This document shows positions 25,858-33,516 of a stretch of 64,000 bases of DNA, piece after piece. The translations under genes were made by a program, and so were the position numbers. Position 1 is the stretch's first letter. Every line of letters starts with the position of its first letter. Source of the DNA: Planctomycetota bacterium. GTDB taxonomy: Bacteria > Planctomycetota > PLA2 > JAEUHO01. The notes under the pieces were generated by a model. It was not told the origin of the DNA and ran no database searches. It saw only the letters and a program-made list of their open reading frames with translations. Location: positions 186,001 through 250,000 of the forward strand of contig JACKGW010000002.1 in NCBI GenBank assembly GCA_020631815.1, read 5' to 3'.

Positions 25858-26280
25858 CTGCACGTCGACACGATCGCAGAGCGACGCGACTTCGATCAAC
25901 TTGAGAGAGCGCGCGCGGCTTGAAGCGCTCGGTTTCTCAATTTGAGAGTCGCACACCTCTCGATGCATGCGTTCGCGATACGAAACGCCTATCGGCACGC
26001 GGTTTGTTGTTGCGGCCGCCAGCGCGCGCTGTGGTGCGCGTCGTCACGCTGTGCGGGACCGATCGTCGACCTGCTCGTCGTCGTCCAGCGCCTCGCGGTT
26101 CGCTCACGGGTCAAGCACTCGGAGCGCGTTGCGAGGTGGTGGACGCCGACGGGAAGGAGGCGGCCGCGATGTCGCGGTCGTCCCGGTCGGTGAAGACGCC
26201 GGAGGCCTCCGGCGCTCGGGCAGGTGACCGGCTCGAACCCCAGTCCGCCCCCTCGAGGGACAGGCAAGGAGACACAGACC
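25858..26280. other. 423-base gene-free stretch
   Basis: No convincing coding frame, tRNA or terminator is visible. The stretch holds the TTGAGA palindromes at 25900-25947 near the DedA-like gene and a long 5' region for the H1-like gene. It is slightly lower in GC in its first third, which fits promoters firing in both directions. Confidence 0.5.
25900..25947. promoter_or_regulatory. Possible operator: TCTCAA/TTGAGA palindrome
   Basis: TCTCAATTTGAGA at 25935-25947 is a perfect 6+1+6 palindrome, unusual for being AT-rich here. A second half-site (TTGAGAGAG) sits at 25901-25909, 34 bases away, with a TCAA before it. Placed upstream of the DedA-like gene, it may bind a dimeric repressor. Confidence 0.35.
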
Positions 26281-26475
26281 ATGGCTGCAAAGAAGAAGGG
26301 CGCCCGCAAGAAGAAGGCCGCCAAGAAGAAGACCGCCAAGAAGGCGACGAAGAAGCGCGCGAAGAAGAAGGCCACCAAGAAGAAGGCCACCAAGAAGCGC
26401 GCCAAGAAGGGCACGAAGAAGCGCGCCAAGAAGGGCACGAAGAAGCGCGCCGCTCGCGCGAGCCGCAAGAAGTAG
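26281..26475 (+). CDS. Lysine-rich histone-H1-like protein
   Basis: A 64-residue, extremely basic protein made of Lys/Ala/Thr/Arg repeats (KKATKKRAKKGTKKRAKK), resembling the tails of eukaryotic H1 and the bacterial AlgP/Hc-type DNA-compacting proteins. A clear AAGGAGA lies 10 bases before the ATG, and a strong terminator follows the stop by 18 bases, so it is a single-gene transcript. The repeats within it (two KKGTKKRA units) suggest slippage-driven length change. It probably binds DNA or RNA non-specifically. Confidence 0.85.
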   Translation: MAAKKKGARKKKAAKKKTAKKATKKRAKKKATKKKATKKRAKKGTKKRAKKGTKKRAARASRKK

Positions 26476-26493
26476 TCCTTCGGACAACCTTCG

Positions 26494-26535
26494 TGGCCCC
26501 GCCATCTACCGGATGGCGGGGCCATTCTCATTTTT
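26494..26535 (+). terminator. Strong intrinsic terminator
   Basis: A 13-bp perfect stem (TGGCCCCGCCATC, loop TACCG, then its complement, 26494-26524) is followed by TTCTCATTTTTT. It is the only textbook Rho-independent terminator found in the window. Confidence 0.92.
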
Positions 26536-26685
26536 TGGCTTCGATGGCCCTCCGCCCCGACCTGCGTGCGGCCCGGCTGGCGGTAGTCGCTGCAGATCTG
26601 GAAGGCAACGAGACCGGGCGCGGAGAGGGCAAGGCGCGCGGCGCGGCCAAGTCCGCAGGGCCCTGCGAGTAGACGGGCGGAGCTC

Positions 26686-28110
26686 CTACTCCCCTGCCGC
26701 GTCTTCCTCCATCTCCTTGAGGCGGCGGTAGAGGGTGGCCGTGCCGATGCCCAGGATGGAGGCGGCGGCCTCGCGGTTGCCCCCGACCGCGTCCAGCGTG
26801 CGCAGGATCGCCTCGCGCTCCAGCGCTCCGAGGCTCTGGCCGACCTCGAAGCGGATCACGCCCGAGCCCGCGCCCGCGGCGGCGGCTGCTTCCGAGGGTA
26901 CGCCGCGCACGGCGGGCGGCAGGTCCGCCAGCGTGATGCGGTCACCGCGCGTGAGCACGACGGCGCGCTCGATGGCGTTCTCGAGCTCGCGGACGTTGCC
27001 GGGCCAGCGGTAGGCCTGCAGCGCGTCGATCACCCCGTCGTCGAACCCCGCCAGCTGGCGGCCGGTGCGCGCGCGCATCTTGGCCAGGAAGTGCTCGGCC
27101 AGGAGCGGGATGTCGGCGTGACGCTCTAGAAGCGTCGGCACGCGGATGGCGATGACGTTGAGGCGCCAGAACAGGTCCTCGCGGAACCGCCCGGCCCGCG
27201 CCTCGGCCTCCAGATCGCGGTTGGTCGCGGCGATCACGCGAACGTCCGTACGGATGGTGGTGCTGCCGCCGACGCGCTCGAACTCGCCCTCTTGGAGCAC
27301 GCGGAGCAGCTTGACCTGCAAGGGCAGGTCGATCTCGCCGATCTCGTCGAGGAAGATCGTGCCGCCATGAGCCAGCTCGAAGCGGCCCTTGCGCTGCTCG
27401 TGCGCGCCTGTGTACGCGCCGCGCTCGTTGCCGAAGAGCTCGGCCTCCAGCACGCCCTCGGCGAGCGCCGCACACGCCACCTTCACCAGCGGGCGGTCCG
27501 AGCGCGGGCTCCGTGCGTGCAGCGCCTCGGCGATCAGCTCCTTGCCGGTGCCGCTCTCACCGAGCAAGAGCGCGGTGCTGCTGGCGGGCGCGACGCGGTC
27601 CACGACATCGAGGATCTCGAGGAACGCCTCGCTGGCCCCGATCAGGGGGCGACCGTTGCCACTGGCGTGCTGGGTGGCAGGCGCCGTGCGCCCCGAGAGC
27701 GCGCGGCGACGTTCGCCGGCAGGGGGCCGGTCCTCGAACGCGCGCTTGATCGCCCGTCGGACGTCACGCAGCCGGATCGGCTTCTCCAGCACGTCGCGCA
27801 CGCCGCGGCGCACGGCCTTCACCGCCGTGTCCACGCTGGCGAACGCCGAGATGAGGATCGAGGAGACGTCCGGACAGACGACCTTGAGGCTCTCGATGAG
27901 GTCGAGGCCGTCGAGCCCCGGCATCTTCAGGTCCGTCAGCACCAAGTCGACGTGGTGGTCCTGGGCGAGTGCCAGCGCCGCCTTGCCGTGCTCGGCCACC
28001 AACACTTCGTAGCCGTCGCGGCGCAGGGCGCGCCCGAGCGACTCACGCGTGTTGCGATCGTCATCGACGATCAGAATGACAGGTGCGGCGTCGGTGGAGA
28101 CGTGATTCAA
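26686..28110 (-). CDS. NtrC-family sigma-54 response regulator
   Basis: A 474-residue three-domain regulator. The receiver has phospho-acceptor D60 (VDLVLTDLKMPG). The AAA+ domain has Walker A GESGTGKE, the sigma-54 loop GAYTGA (Tyr in place of the usual Phe), Walker B GGTIFLDEIGEI and WPGNVRELENAIERAVVL. A Fis-type HTH lies at the C terminus (GGNREAAASILGIGTATLYRRL). The TTG at 28110 gives the normal receiver start; a GTG at 28182 is the alternative. It lies 112 bases (or 40, if the GTG is used) downstream of the soluble kinase at 28223, its likely partner. Confidence 0.93.
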   Translation of the reverse strand: MNHVSTDAAPVILIVDDDRNTRESLGRALRRDGYEVLVAEHGKAALALAQDHHVDLVLTDLKMPGLDGLDLIESLKVVCPDVSSILISAFASVDTAVKAVRRGVRDVLEKPIRLRDVRRAIKRAFEDRPPAGERRRALSGRTAPATQHASGNGRPLIGASEAFLEILDVVDRVAPASSTALLLGESGTGKELIAEALHARSPRSDRPLVKVACAALAEGVLEAELFGNERGAYTGAHEQRKGRFELAHGGTIFLDEIGEIDLPLQVKLLRVLQEGEFERVGGSTTIRTDVRVIAATNRDLEAEARAGRFREDLFWRLNVIAIRVPTLLERHADIPLLAEHFLAKMRARTGRQLAGFDDGVIDALQAYRWPGNVRELENAIERAVVLTRGDRITLADLPPAVRGVPSEAAAAAGAGSGVIRFEVGQSLGALEREAILRTLDAVGGNREAAASILGIGTATLYRRLKEMEEDAAGE

Positions 28111-28222
28111 GCTCGACCCCCGTGCTGCCCGCGCGGCATCTTCCCACCGCGGGGGGACCAACCTCCAGACGAAAGTCGTCACGACGTCGACGACGACGTC
28201 CCCCGACGTTCCTTGTCGGCCG

Positions 28223-29746
28223 TCACGAGGCGCGGTCGGAGGTCGACTCGGCGAGCGGCCAGCGGATGGAGATGCCGGTGCCGCGTCCCTCCGTCGACGA
28301 CAGCGAGAGGCTGCCGCCTGACGCGATGACGATCTCGCGCACGAGGTAGAGCCCGAGACCCGAGCCGCCGGATTTGCTGGTGAAGAACGGCTCGAGCACG
28401 CGCTCGCGCAGGTCGTCCGGGATCCCGGGGCCGTTGTCCTTGACGGTCAGCTTGGTCGAGCGACGCATGCGACGCACGAGCAGGGTCACGGCGCCGCTGC
28501 GCCCCCCCTCGACCTGCTCGGCGAGCGCGTCGAACGCGTTGTCGGCCAGGTTGAGGAGCACGCGGCGGAGCTGGTGGCGGTCCAGGCGGATGGGATGGGG
28601 CCCCGGATCGATGCGCGCCCGAAGCGTCACGCCCCGCTCCCCCGCCCGCTCGTGCTGGTCCTCCACGAACTCCGCGACGGCGAGCCCGAGGTCCAGCTCT
28701 TCGGGCTCCTCGCCGCCGATCTGCGAGAGCGCCAGGTAGTGCGTGATGATCTGGTTGAGGCGCTCGATCTCCTCCCGGATCGCTGCGAGCGTCGGGCCGA
28801 TGGCGGCTTGGACGTCGCCGTGGCCCTCGAGCTCGTCCTCCAGCAAGTCCGTCGAGAGGAACAGGCTGTTCAACGGGTTGCGGAACTCGTGGGCGACACT
28901 GCCCGCGATCTTCGCCATGGCCGAGAGCTTCTCCGTCTCGATCAGGCGTGCGCGGATGCGGTGGACCTCGGTGCGGTCATGCAGGACCAGCAGGTAGCGG
29001 TCCGGATCCGGCGCCCGGCTGCCGGGCCTGAGGCGCGCGGCGTGCACGCGCACGGGCACGGCATGACCCGACGCGTGGAGCAGGGACATCTCGCGGCCGT
29101 CGACGCGCCCGCCCTGGTCCACGTCGGCCAGGAGCCGCGCCAGGAAGTCCGGCTCGGTGAAGCAGCGGTCGAGGCCGCGGCGCTGGACCTCGTAGCGCCG
29201 GCGCCCCGTCAGACGCGAGGCCCCCACACTCCACAGCCCGACCTGCCCCGAGGCGCGCACCGTCAGCACGGCGTCGGGCAGCACCCGCAGCAGGCGCTCC
29301 AGCGTCCGGCGCATCGGGTCGAAGGCCGCAAGCCCACGCCCCGCGGTGCGCGCGGGCTCCTCCCGCGGCGTGCGGCACAGATGGAGGAGCAGCGCGTCGG
29401 CCGCCTGGGCCCGACGCCGCACGTCCTCGGCGGAGCCGCTTCCGCGCTCGCGGAGCGCGAGCACGACGGGAACGAGTCGGGCGGGCGCGATCGCCGCAGC
29501 CGGCGCATCGGTGCGCAGCGCGCGCACGGCAGCAAGGCGGCCCGGTCCGCGCCGCGGGCTCTTCTGGACCGCCTCGAACGCCGCGGCGACCTGCGTGCCG
29601 AGGGACGCGCGACCCGCCGCATCGAGGGCAAAGGCGCCCAGCGCCTCGTCCAGCGTGGGCGCACGCGGCTCGCGCGACGCCGCCGCGGCGCGATCGGCGC
29701 CGCCTGCGGGCTCGGCGGCGGAGGAAGGACGAGGGGACGGACTCAC
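28223..29746 (-). CDS. Soluble NtrB-like histidine kinase with PAS domain
   Basis: A 507-residue kinase without membrane segments. A helical N-terminal region (to about 140) leads to a PAS-like domain (about 150-265: LPDAVLTVRASGQVGLW, LLVLHDRTEVHRI), then the phospho-histidine box GSVAHEFRNPLNSLF, N box NLADNAFDALAEQ, and G boxes DNGPGIPDD and GGSGLGLYLV. The GTG start faces a divergent TPR gene across 98 bases. It probably phosphorylates the NtrC-like protein downstream; the signal is cytoplasmic and unknown. Confidence 0.92.
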   Translation of the reverse strand: MSPSPRPSSAAEPAGGADRAAAASREPRAPTLDEALGAFALDAAGRASLGTQVAAAFEAVQKSPRRGPGRLAAVRALRTDAPAAAIAPARLVPVVLALRERGSGSAEDVRRRAQAADALLLHLCRTPREEPARTAGRGLAAFDPMRRTLERLLRVLPDAVLTVRASGQVGLWSVGASRLTGRRRYEVQRRGLDRCFTEPDFLARLLADVDQGGRVDGREMSLLHASGHAVPVRVHAARLRPGSRAPDPDRYLLVLHDRTEVHRIRARLIETEKLSAMAKIAGSVAHEFRNPLNSLFLSTDLLEDELEGHGDVQAAIGPTLAAIREEIERLNQIITHYLALSQIGGEEPEELDLGLAVAEFVEDQHERAGERGVTLRARIDPGPHPIRLDRHQLRRVLLNLADNAFDALAEQVEGGRSGAVTLLVRRMRRSTKLTVKDNGPGIPDDLRERVLEPFFTSKSGGSGLGLYLVREIVIASGGSLSLSSTEGRGTGISIRWPLAESTSDRAS

Positions 29747-29756
29747 GTCAGCGGCC

Positions 29757-29799
29757 GATCGTACCCCGCGCCCCCCGACGGCCTTGGCAGGGGTATCCT
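29757..29799. promoter_or_regulatory. Divergent promoter region (kinase / TPR gene)
   Basis: A TACGAT box reads toward the kinase (about 29757-29762, minus strand) and a TATCCT box at 29794-29799 reads toward the TPR gene. A TGGC...TGC pattern here resembles a sigma-54 site but has the wrong spacing, so it is not claimed. Confidence 0.35.
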
Positions 29800-29844
29800 G
29801 CCCCCCCGCCGGCGTTTGCCCGGCGAGCCGGAAGGACGGAGCCG

Positions 29845-31680
29845 ATGCCGCGCGTGATCTCGTTGGGCCTGGCGATCGCGCTCACGGCACTCGTCAGCAG
29901 CGCCGAGGCCGCTTCGCCCGCGCTCGACACCGCGCGCGAGGCCGTGCGCCGCGACGACGTGGACACGGTGGAGACGACGCTCGTCGACCTCGTGGTCGAT
30001 GGCCAGCCCGATCCGGCAACCCTGCTCGAGGCCGCGTACCTCGCCCAGGAGGTCGAGGCCTCGACGGCCACCTCCAAGGTGCGCGACCTCGCGACGGCAC
30101 TCACGGAGCAACCCGACCCGCCGCCGGCGGCGCGCGTCGCCCGCGGCTACGCCGCCCTCGGCACCGCCGTCTGGTACTGGCGGCAGAAGATGCAGGGCTC
30201 GAGCATCCCGCTCCTCTTCAACGAGGCGCTCGCCGCCGGGCGCGTGCGCTCGGGCGACCCGAGCACCGACGACCTCGCCGCCCTGCTGGAAGCGCGCACG
30301 CACGCCGCTCGCGGGACGCACGACGAGGCCTTGCAGGCGCTGGCCACGCGCCGCGCGGAGGGCATCACGTCGCCGTGGACGCCGCTGCTGGCCCTGTCCG
30401 AGGCCCGCTTGGCCTACGACCGCGGTGCGGCGGTGGCACCGGGTGAGGACGGACGCCCGACGGCCGAGGCGCGTGCCGACCTCGAGCAAGCCGCCTCGCT
30501 CTTCGCGACGTACGCGGACGCCCTGCCCGGGCTGCCGCTGCGGCCGGCCAAGCGCACCGAGCTCGCCACGCGACGCGCGTGGGCGCTGCACCGCCTCGGC
30601 CGCGTGGACGAAGCCAGCGAGGCCTACGCGCGCGTCTACGCCCTCGGCGGCGATGCCCGGTCCTTGGCGGTACGCGGCCTCGCGAGCCTGTTCACCTACG
30701 AGCCCGACCGCTACCGCGACGCACTCGACCGGCTCGGGCGCACCTCGGGCCCTGCGGGCGACGTCGCCCTGGACGCGCTGACCGACGCGTGGCTCGCCGA
30801 GAACCGCATCGGCCCCGCGCTGGAGGCTGCCGAGGCCCGCCGCACGCTCGCTCCCGACGACGCGGCCAGCTGGCGGGGCGTGGCCAAGGTGTTCGAAGCC
30901 TGCGACCAGCCGGAGGAGGCGATCTCCCACCTCGAGGAGGCGCTGCGTCGCGACCCCGGCGACCGGGCCGCGGTGTTCCGGTTCGACGCGATCGCGCGCA
31001 GCGTGGTCGACGACGACCCGACGCGCACGATCGCCTGGTACGAGCGCCTGGTGGCCGTCTGCCCGAACGACCCGTTCCTCTGGAACAACCTCGGCTTCCT
31101 GCTGCGCGAGCAGGTCTCTCCGCACACGGTGCTGGGCGACGGCGGCCAGCAGACCATCACGCCCGATGCGCCCGAGGTGGTGCACGAGCAGCTCGCGCGC
31201 TGCGTCCAGGCCTACGAGCGCGCGGTCGCGCTGATCGACCCCGCCGAGGACGGCCTGCGCGAGATGGAGCAGGACTGGAACCTCGCCACGGTGGTCAACG
31301 ACCTCGGGCTGATGCTCCACTATTTCGTGGACGTGCAGGACGGCCCGCGCGCCGAGGCCCTCTACCTGCGCGCGCTGGCCATGACCGAGGACGGCTACAA
31401 GGACAGCTACGTCCCCAACCTGCAGCGCCTCTACCGCGACGTGCTCGGCGGCCACGAGCTGGCCTGGTACCGGGCGGCCGTGCGCGCCTCGCAGGGGCTG
31501 CTCCAGGAAGTGCCGCGCGAGGACGGCGGCTTCGACCTCGTCCCCGACGACGCCAAGCGCGCGGTCGCCGCCGAGGACGCCAAGCGCTTGCGGGCACGGA
31601 TCCTGCAGGAGCTGGACGCATCCGCGCCCGAACCCGACACGGACGCGTCCGACCCGGACGCGGACGCTACCGACCGGTAG
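29845..31680 (+). CDS. Exported TPR protein A
   Basis: A 611-residue secreted protein: signal peptide (ISLGLAIALTALVSSAEA), then helical TPR-type repeats through most of its length (for example ALDTAREAVRRDDVDTVETT, VFEACDQPEEAISHLEEALR). The region FLWNNLGFLLREQ to DGPRAEALYLRALAMTEDGY is shared, in the same order, with the next gene, so the two are tandem paralogues. The C terminus is acidic (DTDASDPDADAT). It probably acts in protein assembly outside the cytoplasm. Its promoter is divergent from the NtrB-like kinase. Confidence 0.85.
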   Translation: MPRVISLGLAIALTALVSSAEAASPALDTAREAVRRDDVDTVETTLVDLVVDGQPDPATLLEAAYLAQEVEASTATSKVRDLATALTEQPDPPPAARVARGYAALGTAVWYWRQKMQGSSIPLLFNEALAAGRVRSGDPSTDDLAALLEARTHAARGTHDEALQALATRRAEGITSPWTPLLALSEARLAYDRGAAVAPGEDGRPTAEARADLEQAASLFATYADALPGLPLRPAKRTELATRRAWALHRLGRVDEASEAYARVYALGGDARSLAVRGLASLFTYEPDRYRDALDRLGRTSGPAGDVALDALTDAWLAENRIGPALEAAEARRTLAPDDAASWRGVAKVFEACDQPEEAISHLEEALRRDPGDRAAVFRFDAIARSVVDDDPTRTIAWYERLVAVCPNDPFLWNNLGFLLREQVSPHTVLGDGGQQTITPDAPEVVHEQLARCVQAYERAVALIDPAEDGLREMEQDWNLATVVNDLGLMLHYFVDVQDGPRAEALYLRALAMTEDGYKDSYVPNLQRLYRDVLGGHELAWYRAAVRASQGLLQEVPREDGGFDLVPDDAKRAVAAEDAKRLRARILQELDASAPEPDTDASDPDADATDR

Positions 31681-31713
31681 CCCCGTCACCTCTTCTCCCG
31701 GAGACACCCCACC

Positions 31714-33420
31714 ATGGATCGCCTCGCCCTCCTCCGTCGAAGCGCCTTCGCGCTCGCCGTGGGCCTCTGCCTCCCGGCCCTCGTCGCCCTGCCCGCCGTC
31801 GCCGCGCCGAGCGCCGCGGACGCCAAGGCCGCGGCCGCCGACCAGGACTGGGAGAAGGCCGCCGAGGCCTGGGCTGGCGTCCTCCAGGCCAAGGCCGGCG
31901 ACCGCGAGGCCACCCTCGGCCTCGGCACCGCCGTGCACGAGGGTCGTGTCTTCGCCTACCTGGCCGACGCCGACCGCGCGGCCCGCGCCCTCACGCAGAA
32001 GGACGAGAAGGACGGCGAGGCGTGGGAGCTGCGCGGCGAGCTGGCCCTGCTCTCCACCGAGGCCCCGGGCGCCGGCTCCACCGCCAAGATGGCCTACGCC
32101 GATGCCGAAGAGCACTTCGGCCGCGCGCTCGAAGCGAACGCCGACCTCGAAGGCGCGGCCGTCGGGGTGGCGCGCGTGCACTTCCTCATGGGTCGCACGC
32201 AGGAGGCGCTCGACGCGCTCGGCGCCTACCTCGGTCGCAACACGAAGACACAGGCCAAGGCGCTGTTCTGGCAGGGTGAGATCCGCTACCGCCAGGCGCT
32301 TGCCGCGCACCGCGAGGCGGGCGGTGCCTACCCCGTGCAGGGGCAGGCCCGGCAGCTGTTCGAGCAGGCCCGCGGCTCGTTCATGGCCAGCACCAAGGCG
32401 GACCCGAGCCGCGTCGTGGCCTGGGTCGAGCTGGGCTACACCTGCCAGTACCTGCAGGACGTGGACGGCGCCGCCGAGGCGTACGAAGCCGCGGCCCGCT
32501 TGGCCCCGCAGAACGACGCGGCGCTCAAGGGTCTGGCCGTCGTGCTCACCTACGACCGCCCGCGCTACGTGGCCACGCTCGAGAAGATCCTGCAGGCCAA
32601 GCCCAAGCACGCGATGGCGGCGTGGTACCTGGCGCAGGTGCGCCTCCAGGACGGCGACACGAAGAAGGCACTCGCCGCGCTCCAGATCGCGGCCGAGAAC
32701 CTGCGCAACCCGGCAGCCGCCTGGGTGCAGATGGGCGACGTCGAGCTGAAGGCCGGCAACCGCGCTGGCGCCGAGAAGGCCTGGAAGAAGGCCCTCGAGG
32801 TGGATCCCGCCAACGAGCTCGCGGCCTTCCACCTGGAGACCCCGCTGCGCGAGGGCGGCATGCAGAAGGCGGCCAGCTCGGTCGCGGGCGCCAAGGAGCT
32901 GATCGCGGACTACGAGAAGCTCTTGAAGCTCGCGCCGCGCAACACGCTGTTGCTCAACAACCTGGCCTTCATCCTTCGCGAGGCCCATGCCCAGCACAAG
33001 GGCGACTCGTCGTGGAAGCCGATCCTCGAGGCCAGCCGCGACATGTACGTGCGCGCGGCGGACATCGTCGGCGAGTACACGGCCCAGTACGAAGGCATGG
33101 CGATGACGGAGCGCCTGAGCCGCGCGCAGGTCATCAGCGACACGGGCCTGATGTTCCAGTTCTATCCCGAGATCCAGGACCTCGAGCGCGCCGAGCGCTA
33201 CTACCTCTCGGCGCTCGACTGGAGCGACAACGGCTACTTCGACGCCTACAACAACCTGGTCCAGATCTGGAACAAGGCCGAGCGCTGGGACGACCTCTAC
33301 GACTTGGCCGACGTCGCCGCGGAGTCGCTGCTCACCAACGAAGGCGCACCGCACCCCGGCCGCGGCTCGGCGCGGGCACTGGCCGACCGCCTGGTGAAGG
33401 AGAAGAAGGTCGACCGCTGA
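31714..33420 (+). CDS. Exported TPR protein B, paralogue of A
   Basis: A 568-residue secreted TPR protein. After a signal peptide (FALAVGLCLPALVALPAVAA) come repeated 34-residue-like units (AEEHFGRALEANADLEGAA, GAEKAWKKALEVDPANELA). The last 170 residues parallel the upstream gene: LLLNNLAFILREA, VISDTGLMFQFYPEIQDLERAERYYLSAL. It lies 33 bases downstream of paralogue A, so it is the second gene of an operon. Lys-rich codon use is a little different but otherwise like its neighbours. Confidence 0.87.
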   Translation: MDRLALLRRSAFALAVGLCLPALVALPAVAAPSAADAKAAAADQDWEKAAEAWAGVLQAKAGDREATLGLGTAVHEGRVFAYLADADRAARALTQKDEKDGEAWELRGELALLSTEAPGAGSTAKMAYADAEEHFGRALEANADLEGAAVGVARVHFLMGRTQEALDALGAYLGRNTKTQAKALFWQGEIRYRQALAAHREAGGAYPVQGQARQLFEQARGSFMASTKADPSRVVAWVELGYTCQYLQDVDGAAEAYEAAARLAPQNDAALKGLAVVLTYDRPRYVATLEKILQAKPKHAMAAWYLAQVRLQDGDTKKALAALQIAAENLRNPAAAWVQMGDVELKAGNRAGAEKAWKKALEVDPANELAAFHLETPLREGGMQKAASSVAGAKELIADYEKLLKLAPRNTLLLNNLAFILREAHAQHKGDSSWKPILEASRDMYVRAADIVGEYTAQYEGMAMTERLSRAQVISDTGLMFQFYPEIQDLERAERYYLSALDWSDNGYFDAYNNLVQIWNKAERWDDLYDLADVAAESLLTNEGAPHPGRGSARALADRLVKEKKVDR

Positions 33421-33463
33421 GCGAGGCCTCCGCCGCACGCGGAGCCCTTGCAACGGGGCAGTC

Positions 33464-33516
33464 GAGAACCCGGGGAGGGTTTTCGGCGCTGGCGGGAACC
33501 TAGGGACAAGTCCCCA
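33464..33516 (+). promoter_or_regulatory. Possible ECF promoter boxes and hairpin before ECF gene
   Basis: Two GAACC boxes (33466-33470 and 33496-33500) resemble ECF -35 elements, and GGGACAAGTCCC forms a small hairpin just before the ATG. Neither box has a convincing -10 at proper spacing, so this is tentative. Confidence 0.25.

Noticed and set aside
26230..26240. Complement of a TTCGAGCC T-loop, possible minus-strand tRNA
   Set aside because: The T-stem does not pair and no cloverleaf forms.
26544..26672. 42-codon frame after the H1-like gene
   Set aside because: No ribosome binding site, no family, lies in the terminator shadow; likely chance.
29789..29806. Sigma-54 promoter (TGGCAG...TGC)
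   Set aside because: The GG to GC spacing is two bases too long.
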